DNA from: Microvirga massiliensis
GTDB taxonomy: Bacteria; Pseudomonadota; Alphaproteobacteria; Rhizobiales; Beijerinckiaceae
Assembly: GCF_001006805.1 (NCBI RefSeq)
Contig: NZ_LN811350.1
Location: 317,965 to 362,542 of the forward strand
DNA length: 44,578 nt
Direction: 5' to 3'
The notes under the pieces were generated by a model. It was not told the origin of the DNA. It did not search any database and was given only the letters and a program-made list of their open reading frames with translations. This document shows positions 33,338 to 41,450 of this stretch, piece after piece. The number at the start of each line of letters is the position of its first letter. The stretch's first letter is position 1. A program made the position numbers and the translations under genes.

Positions 33338-35575
33338 ATGTGGGATTCTCAACAAGCTCACGTGTTCCGGCATGTCATGACGCTCGACCCGAATACTCTT
33401 GGTCTGATCTTTGTCCTTCTCGCGTTCGTTCTTGGAGGGCTTCTTCTCTTATCCTGGGCGCTCAATCGGGAAGTCCGCAGCCTTGGATGGTGGGGATCGG
33501 CCTTCGTTCTGGTTTCCATAGGAATGAGCCTCGTGAGCCTGGGACAAGGCTCACCGAGCGGGCGGGTGTTGATCCTGGCGAACGGCCTCGTCGCTCTGGC
33601 TTACGGATGCCAGTATATCGGCTGTCGTGTCTTCAATCGCCGCTCTGCCAGCATCGGGACAGGGTGTATTGGGCTGGCGCTCTGGTTAGTGGCCTGGCCC
33701 TTCATCGGCGAGTGGTTTCTGGCTCGCTTTCTGATGATGTCCGTCATTATCAGCGGATACACGTGCATGTCTGCCTGGGAGTTATGGCAACACGCGCGCA
33801 CCAGGCTCACGTCCCAGCTGCTCGCCATCATTCTCCTGCTCGGGAGCGCTGGCTTTCACTTATCCCGAGGAGTGCTCAGTCTCGTTCAAACCACGCATCC
33901 CTGGATCGACGCATGGACGAGCAGGTGGTCGGCCGAAGTAGCATTCGTGTTTCTGCTTTATATTCCGGTGCTTGCGTTCGTGTACCTCTCGATGGCGAAG
34001 GAGCGAATCGAGGAGGATTACAGGCAGGCGGCAATCCGCCTTCAGGAAAGCGAGACCCGCTTCCGGGACTATGCTGAAGTCGCCGCCGACTGGCTTTGGG
34101 AGCTCGACCAGGATCTCAACTTCACTCGGCTGACCGGACGGAAGGCCCAAGCGTTCGGCCGCCCCGTGGCGGAGGTCCTGGGCCAGTCGATCCGGTCGCT
34201 CATCACGGCCGGCGCCACTGACGACGCATCAACCCGGGCCCTCGAGCACTTCCAGGCTCGGGAGCCGTTTCGAGACCTGGAGTCCCATTTGAAGGATCCG
34301 GATGGTGTGAGCAGGTGGCTTTCCAGCAGTGCCCGGCCCCTTTTCGACCATGCCGGCAGGTTCACCGGCTATCGCGGCGTTACGACCGATCTGACCGAGC
34401 ACAGACGCCTCGAGGCACAGCTCGTGCAGGCGCAGAAGATGGAGGCTATCGGTCAGCTTACGGGCGGCCTCGCGCACGACTTCAACAACCTGCTTGGAAT
34501 CATCATCGGCAATCTCGACTTCCTGAAGGATCGTCTCGATGCGGATATCGAAGCCAGAGAGGCGCTCGACGAGTCGCTCGAGGCGGCATGGCGGGGAGCC
34601 AATCTCAACCGGAGCCTGCTCGCGTTCGCCCGCCGCCAGCCTCTCAAGCCGAGGCGGCTCGACGTCAACGAATTGGTCCGCAATACGGCGCGGCTGCTCG
34701 GACGTGCTCTCGGAGAGACCATCGATCTGAGGCTATCGCTTGCCCCGAATCCTGGAACTGTCCTCGCCGATCCTGCGCAATTGGAAGCGGCCATCACGAA
34801 CCTCCTGGTGAATGCGCGAGACGCCATGCCCGAGGGTGGACGGTTGATCATCACGACGGAGAACCTGCGCTTTCACGAGGATTCGGGACCGGACCACGCC
34901 GATGTCACTCCCGGTCATTACGTCCTGATCGAAGTGACGGATTCGGGGAGCGGAATTGGTTCGGAGAACCTGTACCGGGTTTTCGAACCCTTCTTCACGA
35001 CCAAAGAGGGCAAGGGCACCGGTCTCGGCCTCAGTCAGGTGCTGGGCTTCATCAGACAATCGGGGGGACACGTTCGGATCTCGAGCGAGGTGGGTTCAGG
35101 GACGACCGTTCGGCTATATCTTCCGGTGTTGGCCGATGAGGGATGGACAGCCGAGCCGCAGCCGGAGTCCCTCGATCGCGTCGCGCAACCGGGAACGCGG
35201 GAAGTGATCCTGGCGGTCGAAGACAACGAAGCCCTCCGGCGCGTCCTGGTGAAGCAACTCCGCGATCTCGGATACAATGTGCTTCAGGCCAGCACAGGCG
35301 AAGCTGCGCTGGAGATCCTGCGAACGGATACCCGGATCGATCTGCTCCTGACCGACATCGTCATGCCGGGCGGGCTGAACGGATATGAACTCGCGCGGGA
35401 GGCGCTAAAGGCTCGACCCGATCTCAAGCTGCTCTACACATCCGGTTTTCCCGAAGCCGCTTTCGGACGCGAGGGTGAATTGCGACCGGGCGACCTCCTG
35501 CTCGGGAAGCCGTATCGGAGCGAGGAACTGGCACGGTCGTTGCGCGAGGCCCTTGGGGCTTCGCCCGCCGCTTGA
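33338..35575 (+). CDS. Hybrid sensor histidine kinase (7TM-PAS-HisKA-HATPase-REC)
   Basis: Inner-membrane sensor kinase of 745 aa. Order: about seven membrane helices (20-220), a coiled linker, a PAS domain (236-352), HisKA with phospho-His380 (GGLAHDFNNLL), an ATPase domain with N-box Asn492, G1 DSGSGIG (535-541) and G2 GKGTGLGLS (558-566), and a C-terminal receiver with Asp673 (LLLTDIVMPGG), T701 and Lys724. Start ATG 33338 is the longest; downstream ATGs are possible. It is followed after 18 nt by a receiver-only protein, forming an operon. The signal sensed is unknown; no DNA-binding output is encoded nearby. Confidence 0.93.
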   Translation: MWDSQQAHVFRHVMTLDPNTLGLIFVLLAFVLGGLLLLSWALNREVRSLGWWGSAFVLVSIGMSLVSLGQGSPSGRVLILANGLVALAYGCQYIGCRVFNRRSASIGTGCIGLALWLVAWPFIGEWFLARFLMMSVIISGYTCMSAWELWQHARTRLTSQLLAIILLLGSAGFHLSRGVLSLVQTTHPWIDAWTSRWSAEVAFVFLLYIPVLAFVYLSMAKERIEEDYRQAAIRLQESETRFRDYAEVAADWLWELDQDLNFTRLTGRKAQAFGRPVAEVLGQSIRSLITAGATDDASTRALEHFQAREPFRDLESHLKDPDGVSRWLSSSARPLFDHAGRFTGYRGVTTDLTEHRRLEAQLVQAQKMEAIGQLTGGLAHDFNNLLGIIIGNLDFLKDRLDADIEAREALDESLEAAWRGANLNRSLLAFARRQPLKPRRLDVNELVRNTARLLGRALGETIDLRLSLAPNPGTVLADPAQLEAAITNLLVNARDAMPEGGRLIITTENLRFHEDSGPDHADVTPGHYVLIEVTDSGSGIGSENLYRVFEPFFTTKEGKGTGLGLSQVLGFIRQSGGHVRISSEVGSGTTVRLYLPVLADEGWTAEPQPESLDRVAQPGTREVILAVEDNEALRRVLVKQLRDLGYNVLQASTGEAALEILRTDTRIDLLLTDIVMPGGLNGYELAREALKARPDLKLLYTSGFPEAAFGREGELRPGDLLLGKPYRSEELARSLREALGASPAA

Positions 35576-35593
35576 GACGATTCGGGGAGTGCG

Positions 35594-35968
35594 ATGGCCT
35601 TAGTTCTCGTAATCGATGACGAACCCGGGATGCGGCGCACCATGCATCGCTTCCTGAAGGACGCCGGACACACGGTTCTCGAAGCCCCGAGCGGGAGCAT
35701 CGGGCTCCGCCTCTTCGAGGAGGCCGCGCCTGATCTCGTGATCCTGGATCTCTTCATGCCGGAGAAGGAGGGGATTCAGACGATGAGAGAAATGCGGGAG
35801 ATCCGCCCGGATGCGAAGATCATCGCCATCTCCGGAGGAGGCCGGTATGGCCTCAATCTGCTGGATGGCCTTGAGCAGCTTGGAGCGACCGACACGCTCG
35901 CCAAGCCCTTCGGAAAGGATGCATTCCTGAGTTCTGTCGAGCGGGCGATCGAATCTGCAGGCAAATGA
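35594..35968 (+). CDS. Stand-alone response regulator receiver
   Basis: A 124-aa CheY-like receiver, without output domain. Asp pair D8-D9, phospho-acceptor Asp52 (LVILDLFMP), switch Ser80 (AISGGG) and Lys104 (LAKPF) are all present. GGGGAG before ATG 35594 and the 18-nt gap after the hybrid kinase show co-expression; it is probably the diffusible phosphate acceptor of that kinase. The GGGRYGL segment after the switch is typical of receivers paired with this type of hybrid kinase in alphaproteobacteria. Confidence 0.93.
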   Translation: MALVLVIDDEPGMRRTMHRFLKDAGHTVLEAPSGSIGLRLFEEAAPDLVILDLFMPEKEGIQTMREMREIRPDAKIIAISGGGRYGLNLLDGLEQLGATDTLAKPFGKDAFLSSVERAIESAGK

Positions 35969-35971
35969 GCG

Positions 35972-36109
35972 GTGGGCCTCATCGACAAGTACGAAGCCGA
36001 GGAATGTGTGATCCAACGCGGCAAACGCATGGGTCAGCCGACGAAGCCTCGGACCAAGAAGTTCACGATCAACCGTCTTCGGCCTCAAGTCGTGCCGATG
36101 CTCGGCTAG
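35972..36109 (+). CDS. Small basic ORF after the kinase operon (45 aa)
   Basis: Not recognised. GTG 35972 immediately follows the receiver stop codon, and the frame reads VGLIDKYEAEECVIQRGKRM on to TKPRTKKFTINRLRPQVV. It is basic and without a membrane segment. It could be a remnant or a real small protein translated by coupling; the ribosome binding site is weak. Confidence 0.25.
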   Translation: MGLIDKYEAEECVIQRGKRMGQPTKPRTKKFTINRLRPQVVPMLG

Positions 36110-36438
36110 TAACGCGAAGCCGGAAGCCATGATAATCGACCGCGTAGCCGGGCGGATGCAGCTTTAGCTCGCGGTGGCTGATGAAGGGCTCACGGGTCCT
36201 TCGTCACATAGGCTTGTGCAAACTTTTCGATGTCTCCCCCACTCAGCTGTCCGGCACCCGGATGGTTCACGTTCCCTACGAGGGCCAGGACTGGGAAAGC
36301 GGCGAGGGAACGGCTACGATTCACGCGCCCCATGCGTTCCCGGCGGTTGTCCTGCCGGCAGGTTGTGGGTAGACGCCCGCCTTCCCCATCTGAGGCATCA
36401 AGACTCCCAACAACAGAAGAAACGCAAGGAGCCATCAG
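36110..36438. other. Gene-free stretch
   Basis: Overlapping open frames exist on both strands but none shows a domain, a good start or consistent codon use. A 7-bp inverted repeat GGGAACG/CGTTCCC occurs near 36305-36345, too widely spaced to be judged as a signal. Confidence 0.35.
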
Positions 36439-36696
36439 TTGCTTTCGAGTGCTCAGTTGCGGACCCTTCGGTTGCTCGCCGAGGGACCCGCGTATCGCAT
36501 CGTGAACTCACCCCGGCAGGACGATTACACGTGGATCCATCACGGGGACCAAGAGAGATCCATCACGAGGACCCTGCATGCCCTGCTCGTGAAGGGTCAC
36601 GCCACGGTGACGCCCTGCAAGGGCAAGGCTGTCATCACCGAAGAGGGAAAGAAGGTGATGGCGATGCACCGGAGGGCCACCTTAAGAGCAGCCTAA
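36439..36696 (+). CDS. Small winged-helix-like protein, TTG start
   Basis: An 85-aa protein with a likely helix-turn-helix/winged-helix layout: LSSAQLRTLRLLAEGPAYRI, then a short insertion, SITRTLHALLVKGHATVTP and a wing-like KGKAVITEEGKKVMAMHRRA. No named family is assigned; similar small proteins are widespread in Hyphomicrobiales. TTG 36439 is chosen because AAGGAG lies 7 nt upstream and no ATG fits. It may bind DNA, but there is no direct evidence. Confidence 0.7.
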   Translation: MLSSAQLRTLRLLAEGPAYRIVNSPRQDDYTWIHHGDQERSITRTLHALLVKGHATVTPCKGKAVITEEGKKVMAMHRRATLRAA

Positions 36697-36833
36697 CGTG
36701 TCACGTGGATTGTGGTCACAGAGCCTTGCTGCCGGACCTTCGCGGCGAGACTCCCTTCTTGTCGCTCGCGCGTTCCCGGACAGGATCCCGCGCCGCCAGA
36801 CCGCCCGTCACTACGCAGCCACAGCAATTGTCA

Positions 36834-37070
36834 TCAGGTATCCCCCGAGATACTGCCAAGATCGATGCTGAAGGCGACTGCGCCTCGGGCATCGGTGACC
36901 TCGATCCACCAGCCCATCCAATCCGTATTGGCCTCGGAGCCCTCCCGGCGGAGTTCGCGGATGGCCTCGATGGCTCCGGCTCGGGCCTCCTCGAGATCGG
37001 CCACGCGGACTCCGACCTCATCTGGAATGACGACGTGCCCATCCGTGAGATGGAAGTAGTAATGTTGCAC
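36834..37070 (-). CDS. DUF6894 family small protein, copy 2
   Basis: A 78-aa DUF6894 protein. It begins VQHYYFHLTDGHVVIPDEVG, has the typical RVADLEEARAGAIEAIRELR helix, and ends VTDARGAVAFSIDLG. GTG 37070 is used because GAGAGGTAC lies just upstream; the frame upstream has no family similarity. Relative to copy 1 at 29652 it is clearly diverged. Function unknown. Confidence 0.83.
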   Translation of the reverse strand: MQHYYFHLTDGHVVIPDEVGVRVADLEEARAGAIEAIRELRREGSEANTDWMGWWIEVTDARGAVAFSIDLGSISGDT

Positions 37071-37560
37071 CTGTACCTCTCGTGGCTGACCTCCTTGCGC
37101 GTCGCTATGGGGAGCACTGGTCGCTGTGACCGAGGTGGAGTTGTGTAGTTCCGAACGGCAGATGAATTCTGCCGTGCGTGCACGGCTCCGGCGCTCGGCA
37201 CGGTATTCCTGCGGATGCCCGCCGATCGCTGTCATCGGCCAAGATGATCCTGATCCCTTCAACCTCTCGCCGACATGACGCCGGGATTAACTATCGGTCA
37301 CGCGAGCGTTGCTCGCATGCCGTGAAGGGAAAAGCAGGTTGCAGCCACGGCCCGGGGCGGCGCGACATTCGGCGGCAGCTGGGAGTCCGAGGCGGCTCGA
37401 TCCCGCGATGATGCCAGCCTTGCGGATCATTTGCGCTCGCTGAGCTGAGAGACGCGCTGTCAACCAGGGCATGGCCCTTCACACCGCCAGCTTCGCAGGC
37501 GGCAGCAGGAAGGTTTAACGTGGATTCACCCTTCCCAGGGTGAACCCCAAGGCCGGACAG
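37071..37560. other. Gene-free stretch
   Basis: No credible gene. A 7-bp hairpin (TTCACCC/GGGTGAA, 37525-37544) lies near the right end, without a U-run. The frames on either strand that cross this stretch lack supported starts. Confidence 0.35.
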
Positions 37561-37561
37561 C

Positions 37562-37583
37562 AAAAAGCCGCCCGAAGGCGGCT
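37562..37583 (-). terminator. Rho-independent terminator of tRNA-Gly
   Basis: AGCCGCC pairs with GGCGGCT across the stable TTCG tetraloop, followed on the minus strand by TTTTTG. It lies 34 nt after the tRNA 3' end. Confidence 0.85.
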
Positions 37584-37616
37584 CTTGCGCAAACCCTTGC
37601 TGATGCTTGGGAAATT

Positions 37617-37691
37617 TGGAGCGGGCGAAGGGATTCGAACCCTCGACCCCAACCTTGGCAAGGTTGTGCTCTACCCCTGAGCTACACCCGC
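37617..37691 (-). tRNA. tRNA-Gly (anticodon GCC)
   Basis: A 75-nt tRNA including an encoded CCA. The acceptor stem pairs GCGGGTG with CGCCCGC, the D arm has AGCTC...GAGC, the anticodon loop reads TTGCCAA with anticodon GCC, and the T arm has GGTTCGAATCC. The discriminator base is T, as expected for bacterial tRNA-Gly. It is a single-gene unit with its own promoter and terminator. Confidence 0.97.
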
Positions 37692-37727
37692 GCTCCGCGA
37701 CGTTGGTCACGCCGTTGCGAGGCGGCC

Positions 37728-37756
37728 CATATGCCCGCAATTTCCTCGCCTGACAA
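37728..37756 (-). promoter_or_regulatory. Sigma-70 type promoter of tRNA-Gly
   Basis: On the minus strand TTGTCA, 17 nt, CATATG. The -35 matches TTGACA at five of six positions; the -10 is weak. It would start transcription about 30 nt before the tRNA. Confidence 0.5.
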
Positions 37757-37872
37757 GAGGGGCGTGCGTCCAATCGTGCAACACAGGGGCGGCTCCCTTG
37801 AGGCTCGGGAGAGGGGCGGCTAGAAGCGCGGCATCAGGCCGCTCGGCCAAAGTCCTCATCGTCAGCTCCGTC

Positions 37873-38409
37873 ATGCCACTTTCCCCGCAGGATCTCCTGG
37901 CCTTTCTCGATCGCCTCGGCATTCCGGCCGAGACATACGATCACGAGCCAGTCTTCACCGTGGCCGAATCGCGGCCCGTCAAGGCGCGCATCCCGGGCGC
38001 CCATTCGAAGAACCTCTTCGTGAAGGACAAGAAGGGCCAGTTCTTCCTGATCACCGCGCAGGACGAGACCGCAATCGACCTCAAGAAGGTGCACGAGGTC
38101 ATCGGTGCGTCCGGGCGGCTGTCCTTCGGCTCAGCCGACCAGCTCCGCACGCTCCTCGGCGTCGAGCCGGGCTCGGTCACTCCCTTTGCGATCCTCAACG
38201 ACACCGAGGGGCGCGTGACGCTCATCCTCGACGCCAATCTCATGGAGAACGAGCGGGTGAACTTTCATCCGCTGGTGAATTCGATGACGACCGGGATATC
38301 GCGGGAGGATCTCGTGCGCTTCGCGAAAGCCACCGGTCACGAGCCCCGGATCGTCCGCCTTCCGGCTCCCGCCGCGCAGGAGACCGAGACGGCCGAGGCC
38401 GCCTTCTAG
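37873..38409 (+). CDS. YbaK/ProX-type aminoacyl-tRNA deacylase
   Basis: A 178-aa protein of the prolyl-tRNA synthetase-associated (YbaK/ProX) domain family, which hydrolyses mischarged tRNA, typically Ala- or Cys-tRNA(Pro). Landmarks: DHEPVFTVAES, GAHSKNLFVKDKKGQFFLIT with the conserved Lys, FGSADQLRTLLGVEPGSVTP and HPLVNSMTTGIS. Start ATG 37873 fits the family N-terminus (PLSPQDLLAFLDRLGIPAET); no strong ribosome binding site is seen. Divergent from tRNA-Gly and 78 nt before the thioredoxin. Exact tRNA specificity (ProXp-ala or other) is not decided. Confidence 0.92.
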   Translation: MPLSPQDLLAFLDRLGIPAETYDHEPVFTVAESRPVKARIPGAHSKNLFVKDKKGQFFLITAQDETAIDLKKVHEVIGASGRLSFGSADQLRTLLGVEPGSVTPFAILNDTEGRVTLILDANLMENERVNFHPLVNSMTTGISREDLVRFAKATGHEPRIVRLPAPAAQETETAEAAF

Positions 38410-38487
38410 GCCACAATTGCCAGACGCGTCGGGCCTCCCCATCTCAGCCTTGCACCCTTCTTCTCTCACTCTACGCTCGAGGAAACC

Positions 38488-39381
38488 ATGCTGGCAGAAA
38501 ATCCCGCCGCGGCCGGAGACCTGATCAAGGACACCACCACGGCTACCTTCCGCCAGGACGTCCTGACGGAGTCGATGCGCCAGCCGGTGCTCGTCGATTT
38601 CTGGGCGCCATGGTGCGGGCCGTGCAAGCAGCTCACGCCGGTCATCGAAAAGGTCGTCAAGGCGGCGGCCGGCAAGGTGAAGCTCGTCAAGATGAACATC
38701 GACGAGCATCCGCAGATTGCCGGCCAGCTCGGGATCCAGTCGATCCCGGCCGTCATTGCATTCCAACGAGGCCAGCCCGTGGATGGCTTCATGGGCGCCT
38801 TGCCCGAGGCGCAGATCAAGGGTTTCATCGAGCGGCTTGTCGGGCCGGTCACCGGCGCCGTTGAGGAACTCCTGAAAGAGGCTGCAGCGCTTGCGGAGGA
38901 GGGGGACGCCTCCGGGGCTGCCGAGATCTACGCGGCGGTGCTTGCGCAGGATCAGGAGAACGCCGCTGCGATCGCGGCGCTCGCGAAGCTCCATCTCGAC
39001 ATGCAGGACCTTGAGGGCGCCAAGCGCTTTCTGGCAATGGCGCCGAAGGACAAGGCGAACGATCCAGCCATTGCCGCCGTGCGGGCCGCCATCGATCTCG
39101 CCGAGCAGGCCGCATCGCTGGGCGATCTCGCCGAATTGCAGCACCGGGTCGACGCCGATCCTCTCGACCACCAGGCCCGGTTCGATCTCGCGGTCGGGCT
39201 GGCCGGCAAGGGGAGACGCAAGGAGGCCGTGGACCACCTCCTTGAAATCGTGCGCCGGGATCGCAGTTGGAACGATGACGGCGCGCGCAAGCAGCTCGTC
39301 CAGTTCTTCGAGGCCTGGGGCCCGAAGGACGAGACGACGATCGCGGGACGGCGGAGGCTCTCCTCGATTCTCTTCGCGTAG
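38488..39381 (+). CDS. Thioredoxin with TPR extension (CnoX/YbbN-like)
   Basis: Cytoplasmic redox protein and probable chaperedoxin (CnoX-like), 297 aa. The thioredoxin fold (about 15-120) has active site WCGPC with Cys43 and Cys46 and cis-Pro87 (SIPAV). The rest is a TPR-like helical region (about 125-290), as in YbbN/CnoX. Because both active-site Cys are present, it resembles the redox-active alphaproteobacterial form rather than E. coli YbbN (SXXC). ATG 38488 follows GAGGAAACC. It is followed by LON-domain and Trm112 genes with short gaps, one operon. Confidence 0.93.
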   Translation: MLAENPAAAGDLIKDTTTATFRQDVLTESMRQPVLVDFWAPWCGPCKQLTPVIEKVVKAAAGKVKLVKMNIDEHPQIAGQLGIQSIPAVIAFQRGQPVDGFMGALPEAQIKGFIERLVGPVTGAVEELLKEAAALAEEGDASGAAEIYAAVLAQDQENAAAIAALAKLHLDMQDLEGAKRFLAMAPKDKANDPAIAAVRAAIDLAEQAASLGDLAELQHRVDADPLDHQARFDLAVGLAGKGRRKEAVDHLLEIVRRDRSWNDDGARKQLVQFFEAWGPKDETTIAGRRRLSSILFA

Positions 39382-39405
39382 CCGCGTTCGGCTCGGGAGT
39401 GCGGC

Positions 39406-40074
39406 ATGGGAATGAATGCGGTTTACCGGGGGCCTCAGGACTGCCCGGCGGTGATCCCGATGTTCCCGCTTCCAGGTGCGCTACTCCTGCCGCGAGGCCA
39501 GATGCCGCTCAACATCTTCGAGCCTCGCTATCTCGCGATGGTCGACGATGCCTTCCGGACCGATCGCATGATCGGCATGATCCAGCCGGATGCGGATGGC
39601 GGCGGAACGCCCCTCGTTCCGAAGCTCTACCAAGTGGGCTGCGCGGGCCGGATCACGCAGTTCGCGGAGACGGGTGACGGGCGATATCTGATCACGCTCG
39701 TCGGCGTCGCGCGGTTTCGCGTCGTCGAGGAACTCTCGACGACCACGCCCTATCGCCAGTGCCGCGCCGACTTCGAGGCTTATGCTGCCGATTTCACGCC
39801 GCGGGCGGGAGAGGACGAGGTCGATCGCGCCGGGGTCCTGAAAGCGCTCAAGGACTTCGTCGCCGCTGCGGACGCGCGGGTCGACTGGAAGGGCATCGAC
39901 CAAGCGCCCAACGAGGCGCTCGTGAATGCACTCTGCATGATGAGTCCGTTCGGCGCGCGCGAGAAACAGGCCCTGCTCGAAGCGCGGGATCTCAAGGCCA
40001 GGGCCGAGGTGCTCATCGCGATTACCGAGATCGAGCTTGCCCGCGGCGGCGGTCCGGAAACCCTGATGCAGTGA
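39406..40074 (+). CDS. LON peptidase substrate-binding domain protein
   Basis: A 222-aa protein with only the N-terminal LON substrate-binding domain (PUA-like) and no ATPase or protease domain. Landmarks: [34 protein letters not shown] and the domain's [13 protein letters not shown]. It could act as an adaptor or chaperone-like factor; the role is unproven. ATG 39406 follows GGGAGTGCGGC. It lies 25 nt downstream of the thioredoxin gene and 9 nt upstream of Trm112. Confidence 0.93.
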   Translation: MGMNAVYRGPQDCPAVIPMFPLPGALLLPRGQMPLNIFEPRYLAMVDDAFRTDRMIGMIQPDADGGGTPLVPKLYQVGCAGRITQFAETGDGRYLITLVGVARFRVVEELSTTTPYRQCRADFEAYAADFTPRAGEDEVDRAGVLKALKDFVAAADARVDWKGIDQAPNEALVNALCMMSPFGAREKQALLEARDLKARAEVLIAITEIELARGGGPETLMQ

Positions 40075-40082
40075 GAGTCCCG

Positions 40083-40286
40083 ATGAGCGACGATAAACCT
40101 GCTCCCGTTGAAGCGACCCGGATCGACCCGAAGCTTCTCGAGCTGCTCGTCTGTCCGCTGACGAAGAGCTCGCTCGATTACGATGCGGAGCGCCAGGAGC
40201 TGATCAGCCGCCAGGCGAAGCTCGCCTATCCGATCCGCGACGGCATCCCGATCATGCTGCCGGAAGAGGCGCGCCCGCTGGAGTGA
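40083..40286 (+). CDS. Trm112 family protein
   Basis: A 67-aa member of the Trm112 family, which in eukaryotes and archaea activates methyltransferases; bacterial members are thought to act likewise but partners are unknown. It shows [40 protein letters not shown] and LPEEARPL. The common second Cys of the Zn-binding form is absent here, with one Cys seen (LVCP). It is the third gene of the thioredoxin operon, overlapping no other ORF, and starts at ATG 40083, where GAGAG lies upstream. Confidence 0.9.
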   Translation: MSDDKPAPVEATRIDPKLLELLVCPLTKSSLDYDAERQELISRQAKLAYPIRDGIPIMLPEEARPLE

Positions 40287-40313
40287 GAATTTCAGTGGTG
40301 GTGCGGCCATTCA

Positions 40314-40345
40314 CACCCGGCTGGGCAGCAGCCAGCAGCCGGGTG
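40314..40345. terminator. Bidirectional hairpin between trm112-like and citE-like genes
   Basis: CACCCGGCTG pairs with CAGCCGGGTG around a 12-nt loop, between the convergent stops at 40286 and 40369. No U-run is present on either side. Confidence 0.55.
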
Positions 40346-40368
40346 AAGGAGAGAGCCTCCGGGCTTTC

Positions 40369-41250
40369 CTATTGAGACCGCGCCGCGATCGCCTCGGCGA
40401 GTTCCACCGTCCGGCGCGCGATGTCCGCGTGCATCCGCTCGACCATGCGGCCATCGAGGGAGATCGCGCCCTTGCCCTGATTCTCCGGCTTCTCGAAAGC
40501 CGCGATGACGGCTCTCGCGTGCTCGATCTCCTCCGGGAGCGGCGCGAAGATCTCGTTGGCGGGCGCGATCTGGTTCGGGTGGATCAGTGTCTTGCCGTCG
40601 AATCCGGCATCGCGGGCCTGCTCGCATTCGGCGCGGAATCCGGCGTCGTCGGCGAGCGTGTTGTAGACGCCGTCGAGGATGTCAAGGTCATGGGCACGCG
40701 CGGCGAGAATTGCCGTCATCAGCCACGGCAACAGCACGGCCCGGCCCGGCAGGATACGGGCGCGGGTTTCCTTCGCGAGATCATTCGTCCCCAGCACGAG
40801 ACATTCGAGGCGCGTATCGACGTCCCGCGCGGCGCTCGCGATCGCTTCCGCGTTCAGGATCGCAAGCGGCGTCTCGATCATGGCCCACACCCGGATGCGT
40901 TCGGCCGCACCAAGGCGCCGCAGGCGCGTCCCGATCGCGACGAGATTCTCTGGCGAAGAAACCTTAGGGATGAGAATCGCAATCGGCCCCGCAGCGGCAA
41001 CGGCCGCGAGGTCTGCCTCGCCCCAGGGCGTGTCGAGCGCATTGATGCGCACGACGACCTCCCGGTCGCCGTAACCGCCGGTCGTTACGGTGTCACAGAC
41101 CTGCTTCCGCGCGTGATCCTTCGTCTCCGGTGCGACGGCATCCTCGAGGTCGAAGATCACGGCGTCGGCCGGAAGGGTTTTTGCCTTCTCGAGGGCTCGT
41201 GCGTTGGAGCCCGGCATGTAGAGTACGCTGCGGCGGGGGCGCATGCTCAT
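40369..41250 (-). CDS. CitE-like CoA-ester lyase (HpcH/HpaI family)
   Basis: A 293-aa TIM-barrel lyase of the citrate-lyase beta/malyl-CoA lyase-like family, Mg2+-dependent. Motifs: RRSVLYMPGSNARALEKA, VIFDLEDAVAP (with the Mg-binding acidic residues), RINALDTPWGEADL, and the Arg/Glu-containing WAMIETPLAILNAE. Stand-alone CitE-like proteins act on malyl-CoA, citramalyl-CoA or similar; which one is not decided. ATG 41250 follows GAGAGGAAACCAGG. It converges on the thioredoxin operon and is divergent from the dehydratase. Confidence 0.9.
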   Translation of the reverse strand: MSMRPRRSVLYMPGSNARALEKAKTLPADAVIFDLEDAVAPETKDHARKQVCDTVTTGGYGDREVVVRINALDTPWGEADLAAVAAAGPIAILIPKVSSPENLVAIGTRLRRLGAAERIRVWAMIETPLAILNAEAIASAARDVDTRLECLVLGTNDLAKETRARILPGRAVLLPWLMTAILAARAHDLDILDGVYNTLADDAGFRAECEQARDAGFDGKTLIHPNQIAPANEIFAPLPEEIEHARAVIAAFEKPENQGKGAISLDGRMVERMHADIARRTVELAEAIAARSQ

Positions 41251-41450
41251 CCTGGTTTCCTCTCTGATCGGCGTTGTCGGCACGGTTTGTTACCCTGTCG
41301 TGAGCCCATGGCAATCGTGCGTGCCGCATTGTCGCGGTTCACGCGCGGAGTCGTGGCGGATGTCCACTGCCGATGCGCGGCCTCGCCTCTTGCGGTGAGG
41401 GACTCCATCGCGGCAGGACGGTATCCGGTTGGCCGCTCTTTGCTCCAACG

